Origin: JADGGV01 sp035715725
Lineage (GTDB): Bacteria; Gemmatimonadota; Gemmatimonadetes; Longimicrobiales; RSA9
DNA: 6,840 nucleotides
Assembly: GCA_035715725.1 (NCBI GenBank)
Contig: DASTKT010000181.1
Location: 1 to 6,840 of the forward strand
Reading direction: 5' to 3'
The notes beneath the pieces are model-generated. The model did no database searches. It was not told the DNA's origin and saw only the letters and a list, made by a program, of their open reading frames with translations. This document shows positions 1 through 6,840 of the stretch, piece by piece (position 1 is the stretch's first letter; each line of letters starts with the position of its first letter). The translations under genes were made by a program, and so were the position numbers.

Positions 1-2
1 AG

Positions 3-1663
<1,661 letters not shown>

Positions 1664-1667
<4 letters not shown>

Positions 1668-2872
1668 GCGCGGGGCGCGGGGCCGGCGGCCGGTGCCGTC
1701 CGCCCGATCCGGCGCGCCGCCCGGCGCCGCGCCGGCGGGCCGCCCTGCCCGCGGCGCTCGCGCCGCTCGCCCTTCTCGCGCTCCTCCTCGCCGGGCCCGT
1801 CGGCCCCGCCTCGTCCGCCGCCGCGCAGCTCCCCGCCACGCGCGATGCGCCCGCCGCCACCCCGTTCGCCGCCCTCGTCGAGCGCCTGTCCGAGCCCGGC
1901 GGCTACTTCGACACCGACAACCTGATCTCGAACGAGGCGTCCTTCCTCCACGTCGTGGGCGCGCTCCGGCGCCACGGCGTGCGCGGCGGGGCGTACATCG
2001 GCGTGGGGCCGGACCAGAACTTCTCCTACATCGCGCGGATCCGGCCGGAGCTGGCCGTCATCGTCGACATCCGGCGGGACAACCTGTTGCAGCAGCTTCT
2101 CTTCCGGGCGCTGTTCGAGCTCTCGCACGACCGCGCCGAGTACCTCGGCCTGCTGCTCGGCCGGCCGGTGCCGGCCCGCCGCGATGCGCGCCAGCCGATC
2201 GAGGCCATCGTCGCTTACATGGACCGCACGCCGATGGGGCCGGCCACGTTCGAGGCGGCGCAGGAGCGGGTGCGGGAGCGGCTGCGGGCGTACGGCGTGC
2301 CTATGTCGGCGAAGGACCTCGAGACGATCCGCCGCTTCCACGCGGCGTTCGCGGAGGCGGGCCTCGACCTGCGCTTCGAGAGCTTCGGCCGCGGCCCGCA
2401 GTCGTACTATCCGACGCTGCGCCAGCTCGTGCTCGCCCGCGACCTGGACGGCCGCCTGGCCGGCTACCTCGCGAGCGAGGACGACTTCCAGTTCGTGCGC
2501 GCGCTGGAGGCCGGCGGCCGCGTGATCCCCGTCGTCGGCGACCTGGCCGGCGAGCGCGCGCTCCCCGCCATCGCCGCCTTCCTGAAGGAGCGCAGGCTTC
2601 CGGTGAGCGCGTACTACGTCTCGAACGTGGAGTTCTACCTGGCGCAGGAAGGGAAGGTCGGCGCGTTCGTCGAGAACGTGAAGCGGCTGCCGCGCGCGCC
2701 CGGCGGCGTCCTCATCCGCAGCGTCTTCCGCATGCGGCTCCCCCAGACGGTCCCCGGCTTCGCCAGCACGCAGCTCCTCCAGCCGCTCGACTCGCTCGTG
2801 CGGGCGTACGACGCCGGCCGGATCGGCGGCTACGGCGACCTGATCTCCATCGGCGTGCTCGACCCGCGCTGA
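1664..2872 (+). CDS. Predicted exported protein with methyltransferase-like motifs (LIC_10091-like, function unknown)
   Basis: The product has 402 aa. The GTG start is chosen for its 4-base overlap with the kinase stop. The N-terminus has many arginines (RRR at 23-25), a hydrophobic stretch at about 26-47 and an Ala-X-Ala site near 52-54, so it reads as a signal peptide or membrane anchor (inference). The body has conserved-looking motifs: ISNEASF after the leader, YIGVGPDQN at 111-119, which resembles a SAM-binding glycine loop, VIVDIRRDN at 132-140 with an acidic residue (Asp135) at the end of a putative second strand, VIPVVGDLAG at 287-296, and YVSNVEFYL at 318-326. From memory these match an uncharacterised family annotated as LIC_10091-like; I could not check this. 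A methyltransferase-like fold is plausible, but activity outside the cytoplasm would be odd because SAM is cytosolic. It is probably co-expressed with the kinase, so a role as partner or output of that sensor is possible. As a gene it is near certain; its function is not known. Confidence 0.88.
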
Positions 2873-2913
2873 CCGCGCCGGACCGCCGGAGCGTTCCGCT
2901 CGCGCCGCCCGGC

Positions 2914-2932
2914 CGCGGGTGCCGAGCCCGCG
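2914..2932. terminator. Small GC hairpin between convergent genes
   Basis: CGCGGG (2914-2919) and CCCGCG (2927-2932) form a 6-bp perfect stem with a 7-base loop. It lies 42 bases after the plus-strand stop and 27 bases beyond the minus-strand stop, where a bidirectional terminator would be expected. There is no T tract, and short GC stems are common by chance at this composition, so the call is weak. Confidence 0.25.
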
Positions 2933-2958
2933 CCGCCGCCGTGGACCTCTCCGGCGTG

Positions 2959-3261
2959 TCAGGCGCGCGTGCGACGCCTCACCAGGCGGATGGCGGAGCG
3001 CAGCCAGGAGCCGGCCGGCTCGGCGCCGATGTCGAAGCCGCCCGGCCCCGGGCGGGGCTTGCGGCGGCCGCCGCCGCCGTCGTCGCCTCCGCCATCGTCG
3101 TCGTCCGAGTCCCAGAGCGTGCGCAGCCCCAGCCAGGAGACGCCGATCACGAGGACGGCGAAGAGGAGCGTGCCGACGATGAACATGGCGCCGACGGCGC
3201 TCGCGGCGAGCGCCGCGCCGGCCAGCGCGATTCCGAGGGAGGAGAGGGAGCGTCGGAACAT
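2959..3261 (-). CDS. Small membrane protein with Asp/Gly-rich linker, function unknown
   Basis: The predicted protein has 100 aa starting MFRRSLSS. A 38-residue hydrophobic stretch (9-46) is long enough for one long helix or a tight two-helix hairpin. Arg3/Arg4 before it and Arg47 after it suggest both ends are cytoplasmic. Then come an acidic-glycine segment (residues 51-65, DSDDDD followed by Gly/Asp), a Pro/Arg-rich stretch, and a basic C-terminus rich in Arg. The frame stays open upstream to 3573, but the start at 3261 is preferred because membrane character begins there and a promoter-like pair sits just upstream. No good ribosome site is seen. The hydrophobic-then-charged layout is hard to explain as a chance frame. 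I do not recognise the family; no function is proposed. It lies downstream of the RCC1 lipoprotein on the same strand but 318 bases away, so it is probably a separate unit. Confidence 0.6.
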   Translation of the reverse strand: MFRRSLSSLGIALAGAALAASAVGAMFIVGTLLFAVLVIGVSWLGLRTLWDSDDDDGGGDDGGGGRRKPRPGPGGFDIGAEPAGSWLRSAIRLVRRRTRA

Positions 3262-3304
3262 GGGGACCACCGCGAGGCTGCGAGAAGACGAGGAGCCACG
3301 GTCC

Positions 3305-3332
3305 AAGATAGACGGGCCGGCACGCCGCACAA
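3305..3332 (-). promoter_or_regulatory. Candidate sigma-70-type promoter for the small membrane protein
   Basis: On the minus strand TTGTGC (3332-3327) and TATCTT (3310-3305) are separated by 16 bases. TATCTT is one of the few AT-leaning hexamers in this region. Transcription would begin near 3298, giving a leader of about 37 bases before the ATG at 3261. The match to consensus is moderate (4 of 6 in each box), so this is a prediction. Confidence 0.4.
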
Positions 3333-3534
3333 GCGAGGCGCGCGGCTGCGAGAACCGCGCCGCGGCGGCGGGCGCGATCCGCCGATGACGCGAGTGGCGT
3401 CCGGAATCGCCACCGGAGCGGGTGGCGTCCGGGACCGCCGCGACGCGGGCGCGGCGGGCCCCGGAGCGGTGAACCCGCCCGGCGCCCGCCGCTCCATGCC
3501 GGGCCCCGGCCGATGAGCCCGGCGCCCGGACGAC

Positions 3535-3564
3535 GAGCCCGCCCGGCAACCGCCCGGCGGGCTC
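3535..3564 (-). terminator. Strong hairpin after the RCC1 lipoprotein gene
   Basis: GAGCCCGCC (3535-3543) and GGCGGGCTC (3556-3564) form a perfect 9-bp stem with a 12-base loop. It begins 15 bases beyond the TAA stop (3582-3580) of the minus-strand lipoprotein gene, the usual place for transcription termination. There is no clear T run after it, so it may end transcription inefficiently or protect the 3' end of the message. Confidence 0.5.
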
Positions 3565-3579
3565 GGCCGTCACGGAACG

Positions 3580-5373
3580 TTACGGCTTCAGCGTGATCTG
3601 GACCGGCTGGGCGCGGTCGGCGGTCGAGCCGTCGCCCACGGCGCCGTTCTGGTTGTAGCCCCAGCAGAAGAACGTGTCCTGGACCGTGGCGGCGCACGTC
3701 TGGCTGTTGCCGGAGCCGATCGCGGCCCACTGCTGGCCGGCCAGCACCCGCGCCGGCGCCTGCTCGTAGCTCGTCGTCCCGGTGCCGAGGTAGCCCTTGC
3801 TGTTGTAGCCCCAGCAGTACGCCTCGCCCGTCGTGGCGACGGCGCAGCTCTGCGAGTCGCCGCCGGTGATGCGGGAGAAGCGCAGGCCGGCGCCGATGGC
3901 GACCGGGGTCGGCCGGTTCTCGCGCGTGCCGTCGCCGAGCTGGGCGAGCGCGCCGTAGCCCCAGCAGTAGGCCTGGCCGGCGGAGGTCAGCGCGCAGGTG
4001 TGCTGCTTCCCCGCCTCGATCGACGCGAAGGCGAGCCCGCCGGAGACCTTCGCCGGCGACGTCGCATCCGCCGTCGCGCCGTTGCCGATGCGGCCGTACA
4101 GCCCGTACCCCCAGCAGTACGCCTCGCCGGCGGCGCTCAGGCCGCAGGTGTGGGACTCGCCGGCGGTCAGGGCGACGAACGTGAGGCCGCCCGCGACGCG
4201 CGCCGGGACCGCGCGGTCGCTCTTCGTGCCGTCGCCGAGCTGGCCGTACGGGTTGATCCCCCAGCAGTACGCCTCGCCCGTGGCGGTCAGCCCGCAGACG
4301 TGCCGGTAGCCGGCCGCGATGCTCGCGAACGCCGGGCCGTTCACCTCGGTGATCGGCCCCTTCGTGCTGGCCACGCCGCCGCCCAGGTAGCCCGTGCCCC
4401 AGCAGTACGTCTTCCCCGTGGCGTGCAGCACGCAGGTGAACAGCTCGCCGGCGCTGACCTGCACGAAGCGCTTGTCGGGCATGATCTGCGTGGGCGCGAG
4501 GATCGCCTGCGCGCCGCCGACCACCGCCTGCCCCGTGTTGTTGTAGCCCCAGCAGTAGACCTCGGCGTCACGGTTCAGGACGCAGGAGTGCCGGTCGCTC
4601 GCCGTGGCGATCGTCGGGCGCGGCTTCACCGTGAAGACCACGTTCAGCGTCTTCGGCGTGATGTCCGCCCGCGCGGCGCTGATCCGGACCGTGGCGCTGT
4701 AGGTCGCGGCCGGGAGCAGGCCGGTCTCCGCCTTCAGGCTCAGGCTGGCGTTCGTCGCCGTGCCGCTCAGCGTCGCGGTGAGCCACCCCGCGGGGAGCCC
4801 CGGCGCGAACGTGACCTGCGCCGCGAGCCCGGTGATCGTGCCGCCCTGCCCGTTCACGCCCACCGACTGCGGCGCCGGGCTGAGCGCGCCCGCCATGCTC
4901 TCGATCGCGACGGTCGGGCTCGTGATGACGATCTCCGGGATGCCGACGACGCGCACCGGCGCCGTGCCGTCCTTCCCGGCGCTGCTCGCGACGATCGAGA
5001 CCTGCCCGACCTTCAGCGCCTTCACCAGCCCCTGCGCGCTCACCGTCGCCACCGTGGTGTCGGTGCTCCGCCACGTGACCGGCTTCGACAGCACCGTCCC
5101 CTGCGCGCCCTTCGGCGTGGCCTGGAGCTGCTTCGTCTCGCCGATCGACAGCTCGAGCGTGCTCGGGCTCACGTCCACCGAGGCGACGACGGTGTCCGCC
5201 GGCACCGGCGGCGGATTGTTGCCGCCGCCGTTCGGGTTGCCCGTCGGGTCCTTCACGCCCTCCGAGCAGGCCGCCGCGGCGAGGAGCAGCAGCGCGGCCG
5301 CGCCGCGCGCCACGGAGAGGGGCCGGCCCCAGCGCCCGCCGCCTCCGATTCGACCAGCGTTCCGGATCGTCAT
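3580..5373 (-). CDS. Lipoprotein with Big_2 Ig-like, BACON-like and seven-blade RCC1 propeller domains
   Basis: The product has 597 aa. The start at 5373 is preferred over the long upstream open frame because it has a good ribosome site and is followed at once by a lipoprotein signal: basic n-region, hydrophobic AAALLLLAAAA, then Cys36 as the predicted lipid-modified residue. A Gly/Asn/Pro-rich linker (41-60) follows, then a Big_2-like domain at about 62-143 (VSPSTLELSIGE, VTWRSTD, VATVS, GLVKA), a BACON-like beta domain at about 145-250 (GLPAGWL), and seven RCC1 repeats at 254-597 with the core YCWGYxxxGQLGDGT. Seven repeats make one complete propeller. Each carries two cysteines ten residues apart. 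Eukaryotic RCC1 acts on Ran/chromatin, but bacterial secreted versions are generally binding scaffolds of unknown ligand; nuclear functions should not be transferred. It likely sits on the outer membrane, facing outward or the periplasm (inference). The family and localisation are well supported; the ligand is unknown. Confidence 0.93.
   Translation of the reverse strand: MTIRNAGRIGGGGRWGRPLSVARGAAALLLLAAAACSEGVKDPTGNPNGGGNNPPPVPADTVVASVDVSPSTLELSIGETKQLQATPKGAQGTVLSKPVTWRSTDTTVATVSAQGLVKALKVGQVSIVASSAGKDGTAPVRVVGIPEIVITSPTVAIESMAGALSPAPQSVGVNGQGGTITGLAAQVTFAPGLPAGWLTATLSGTATNASLSLKAETGLLPAATYSATVRISAARADITPKTLNVVFTVKPRPTIATASDRHSCVLNRDAEVYCWGYNNTGQAVVGGAQAILAPTQIMPDKRFVQVSAGELFTCVLHATGKTYCWGTGYLGGGVASTKGPITEVNGPAFASIAAGYRHVCGLTATGEAYCWGINPYGQLGDGTKSDRAVPARVAGGLTFVALTAGESHTCGLSAAGEAYCWGYGLYGRIGNGATADATSPAKVSGGLAFASIEAGKQHTCALTSAGQAYCWGYGALAQLGDGTRENRPTPVAIGAGLRFSRITGGDSQSCAVATTGEAYCWGYNSKGYLGTGTTSYEQAPARVLAGQQWAAIGSGNSQTCAATVQDTFFCWGYNQNGAVGDGSTADRAQPVQITLKP
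3583..4614 (-). repeat. Seven RCC1 coding repeats with 150-bp period
   Basis: The string CCCCAGCAG (reverse complement of the Cys-Trp-Gly codons) recurs at 3659, 3809, 3959, 4109, 4259, 4397 and 4547. Five of the six steps are exactly 150 bp (50 codons); one, between 4259 and 4397, is 138 bp because the second blade of the protein is four residues shorter. The N-terminal two blades are the most divergent, and blades 3 to 5 are the most alike. Confidence 0.93.
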
Positions 5374-5378
5374 ATCGT

Positions 5379-5383
5379 TCTCC
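5379..5383 (-). promoter_or_regulatory. Ribosome binding site of the RCC1 lipoprotein
   Basis: GGAGA on the minus strand lies five bases before the ATG at 5373. It decides the start, because the frame is otherwise open far upstream through the opposite-strand App1 gene. Confidence 0.7.
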
Positions 5384-5458
5384 ACGTGTATTGGTGTCGG
5401 GTCCCTTCGCTCACGGCGCGTAAGGTGGGGGCGGAGGCGATGTCGCACCTGAGGCGGG

Positions 5459-5470
5459 CGACCCGGGTCG
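5459..5470. promoter_or_regulatory. 12-bp perfect palindrome, possible operator
   Basis: CGACCCGGGTCG is a perfect palindrome 86 bases upstream of the lipoprotein start. It is followed by a second small dyad (GAACC at 5474-5478, GGTTC at 5484-5488). A dimeric regulator site is possible, but GC-only palindromes are fairly common at this composition. Confidence 0.3.
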
Positions 5471-5489
5471 GTTGAACCAGCGCGGTTCT

Positions 5490-5703
5490 CGCTTGCGCGC
5501 CCGCATGCGCACCCGCTTGCGCTTGCGCGCCCGCTTGCGCGCCCGGCTGTTCGGTGGAGGGGGAGAGCGGAGAAGTGGGCGATCGCCGTTTCGCCCACTC
5601 TCCCGCTCTTCCGCTCGCCCACTCCGAAGCAAAGCCGGGCGCGGGCGCGCAAGCGGGCGCGCAAGCGTGGAACTGCGAACCGCCGGGCGCGGGCGCGCAA
5701 GCG
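5490..5703. repeat. Nested, nearly concentric inverted repeat (about 214 bp)
   Basis: Three pairs of arms nest around a centre near 5587-5597. The outer pair is 5490-5504 with 5689-5703, 15 bp perfect. The middle pair is 5520-5545 with 5642-5667, 26 bp perfect. The inner pair is 5563-5582 with 5591-5610, 20 bp with four mismatches, three of them clustered, around an 8-base loop. The arms are built from a recurring unit GCTTGCGCGCCCG (5491, 5521, 5533) and its complement. The right side also has a 23-bp exact direct repeat at 5634-5656 and 5682-5704, and TCGCCCACTC recurs at 5591 and 5615. No transposase or clear target duplication is seen. It may be a REP/MITE-like non-coding element or a regulatory structure. 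Confidence 0.85.
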
Positions 5704-5722
5704 GAAATCCGGACTACTCTTC

Positions 5723-5728
5723 GAGGAG
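5723..5728 (+). promoter_or_regulatory. Ribosome binding site of the App1-like gene
   Basis: GAGGAG lies five bases before the ATG at 5734, a strong Shine-Dalgarno match that fixes this start. Confidence 0.8.
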
Positions 5729-5733
5729 ACCGA

Positions 5734-6840
5734 ATGGCGGACTGGAAGCGGGTGCTGCGGGAGCTGACGGCGGACGTCGAGACGCGCGTGGACGAGGCCC
5801 GCGCCAGGGCGCGCGCCCGCCGGACCGAGCGGCGGCCCGCGCGCGTCGCGCCCTACCGCGGCTACGGCGCCGGCGGGCGGGTGCTCGTCCTCGGGCGGGT
5901 GCTCGAGGACCCGCCGCCGGAGCCGGCGGACGCGGCGTCGCCCTGGTGGAAGAACCTGGCCGGGACGCTGAAGCGCCTCGAGAGCGACGAGGTGCCGCAC
6001 GCCCGCGTGCGCGTCGTCCTCCCCGGCGGCGCCGCGCACGAGGTCACCGCGGACGACGAGGGGCACGTGCGCGCCTGGCTCCCCGCCGGCGCGCTCGACC
6101 CGGCGACGCCATGGCATGCCGTGCGCTTCGAGCTCCCCGACGAGCCGGCCGCCGCCCCGCCCGCGGAGGGGAAGGTGCTCGTGCCCACGCCGGCGGCGCG
6201 CCTCGGCGTCGTCAGCGACCTGGACGACACCGTCGTGCAGACCGACGCCACCGACCTCGTGCGCATGCTCAAGCAGATCCTGCTCGGCAACGCGCACACG
6301 CGCCTGCCGTTCCCGGGCGTCGCCGCGTTCTACCGCGCGCTGCACCGCGGCGCCCGCGGCGACGAGGGCAACCCGCTCTTCTACGTCTCCAGCAGCCCCT
6401 GGAACCTCTACGACGTGCTCGAGCAGGTGCTCGACATCCACGGCATCCCGGCCGGCCCGCTCCTGCTCCGCGACTGGGGGATCCGCCGCGAGGAGCTGCT
6501 CCCGCTCGGCCACCGCGCCCACAAGCTCGCCGCCATCGAGCAGATCCTCGAGACCTACCCCGCGCTCCCGTTCGTGCTGATCGGCGACAGCGGCCAGGAG
6601 GACCCCGAGATCTACCACGAGGTCGTCCACCGCCACCCGGGCCGCATCGTCGCCGCCTACATCCGCAACGTCACCCCGGCGGGCGGCCGCGGCGAGGCGA
6701 TCCGCGCGCTCGCCGAGGAGGTCCTCGCCGCCGGCAGCGCGCTCGTCCTCGCGGACGACACCCTCGCCGCCGCGCGCCACGCCGCCGACCACGGCTGGAT
6801 CGCGCCGGCGGCGCTGGTGGGGATCGGGAAGGAGGCGCGG
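5734..6840 (+). CDS. App1-like (DUF2183) HAD-superfamily phosphatase, 3' partial
   Basis: The frame runs 369 codons from the ATG at 5734 to the window edge without a stop. The start is fixed by GAGGAG five bases upstream. There is no signal peptide; residues 1-35 form a very Arg/Ala-rich charged helix, so the enzyme is probably cytoplasmic or membrane-peripheral. Residues about 45-145 form a beta-rich N-terminal region (VLVLGRVLED, RVRVVLPGG). The catalytic part has HAD motif I SDLDDT (nucleophile Asp162, Asp164, then Asp165-Thr166), motif II in VSSSPWNLY (Ser219-221), a likely motif III Lys264 in GHRAHK, and motif IV IGDSGQEDPEIY (Gly284, Asp285, Asp290), followed by YIRNV. These are the hallmarks of the App1 domain, known in yeast as a magnesium-dependent phosphatidate phosphatase; the substrate of bacterial members is not established, so phosphatidate is a hypothesis. 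The family is usually around this length, so only a short C-terminal part should be missing. Confidence 0.92.
   Translation, partial: MADWKRVLRELTADVETRVDEARARARARRTERRPARVAPYRGYGAGGRVLVLGRVLEDPPPEPADAASPWWKNLAGTLKRLESDEVPHARVRVVLPGGAAHEVTADDEGHVRAWLPAGALDPATPWHAVRFELPDEPAAAPPAEGKVLVPTPAARLGVVSDLDDTVVQTDATDLVRMLKQILLGNAHTRLPFPGVAAFYRALHRGARGDEGNPLFYVSSSPWNLYDVLEQVLDIHGIPAGPLLLRDWGIRREELLPLGHRAHKLAAIEQILETYPALPFVLIGDSGQEDPEIYHEVVHRHPGRIVAAYIRNVTPAGGRGEAIRALAEEVLAAGSALVLADDTLAAARHAADHGWIAPAALVGIGKEAR

Larger units (their letters stand above)
3262..3579. other. Intergenic region between RCC1 lipoprotein and small membrane gene
   Basis: I see no convincing gene here. From the right it holds the hairpin at 3535-3564 after the lipoprotein stop, a near-palindrome GCCGGGCCCCGGC around 3498-3510, a direct repeat GTGGCGTCCGG (3394-3404 and 3422-3432), the first copy of which also forms a 6-bp stem with CGCCAC at 3408-3413, and the promoter-like pair at 3305-3332. 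Confidence 0.6.
5374..5733. other. Divergent intergenic region with extensive dyad symmetry
   Basis: This 360-base region separates the divergent lipoprotein and App1 genes and must carry both promoters and leaders. It contains the ribosome sites of both genes, a 12-bp palindrome at 5459-5470, and the nested inverted repeat at 5490-5703. I find no convincing -35/-10 pair for either gene and no credible small gene. Confidence 0.7.

Noticed and set aside
3262..3573. Upstream extension of the small membrane protein to 204 aa
   Set aside because: The extra 104 residues are low-complexity, run through the hairpin after the lipoprotein gene and have no ribosome site; the start at 3261 fits the promoter-like pair.
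3659..4555. Regularly spaced repeats that could suggest a CRISPR-like array
   Set aside because: The 150-bp period is a whole number of codons and encodes the RCC1 signature; the intervening sequence is homologous rather than unique.
4000..5475. 491-aa plus-strand frame opposite the lipoprotein
   Set aside because: It is antisense to the RCC1 and Ig-domain coding sequence and very Arg-rich; periodicity seen in it only mirrors the RCC1 repeats.
5709..5721. TACTCT as a -10 element for the App1-like gene
   Set aside because: It matches consensus at only three positions, sits directly against the ribosome site, and has no -35 partner.
5374..6792. N-terminal extension of the RCC1 lipoprotein frame to 6792 (1070 aa)
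   Set aside because: The extension lies antisense to the App1 gene, has shadow-like composition and would bury the lipoprotein signal and its ribosome site inside a protein.

Overview
The window is very GC-rich DNA (roughly three quarters G+C by eye), with long open frames on every strand because stop codons are rare. Third-position G/C preference, a lipoprotein with a Big_2-type Ig domain, a BACON-like domain and an RCC1 propeller, and weak Shine-Dalgarno signals in places suggest a Gemmatimonadota-type soil bacterium. This is an inference from style and protein families; a high-GC myxobacterium or other phylum is not excluded.

Layout: (A) 3-2872, plus strand: the 3' part of a membrane sensor histidine kinase (5' end outside the window), followed with a 4-base GTGA stop/start overlap by a predicted exported protein of a poorly characterised family with Rossmann/methyltransferase-like motifs. 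(B) 2873-2958: short gap between convergent genes with a small GC hairpin. (C) 2959-3261, minus strand: a 100-aa membrane protein with an acidic-glycine linker, with a plausible promoter of its own. (D) 3262-3579: intergenic, with a strong hairpin just after the next gene's stop. (E) 3580-5373, minus strand: a 597-aa lipoprotein with a seven-blade RCC1 propeller. (F) 5374-5733: divergent intergenic region holding a striking nested inverted repeat. (G) 5734 to the window end, plus strand: an App1-type (DUF2183) HAD-superfamily phosphatase, cut by the window edge.

How they fit together: only the kinase and the exported protein are clearly linked, by translational overlap, and may form one envelope-sensing unit. 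No response regulator is visible. The RCC1 lipoprotein and the App1 phosphatase are divergent neighbours sharing one control region; a functional link is not shown. The large repeat structure between them is the feature least explained by ordinary genes. I saw no tRNA, rRNA, CRISPR array, transposase or integrase.
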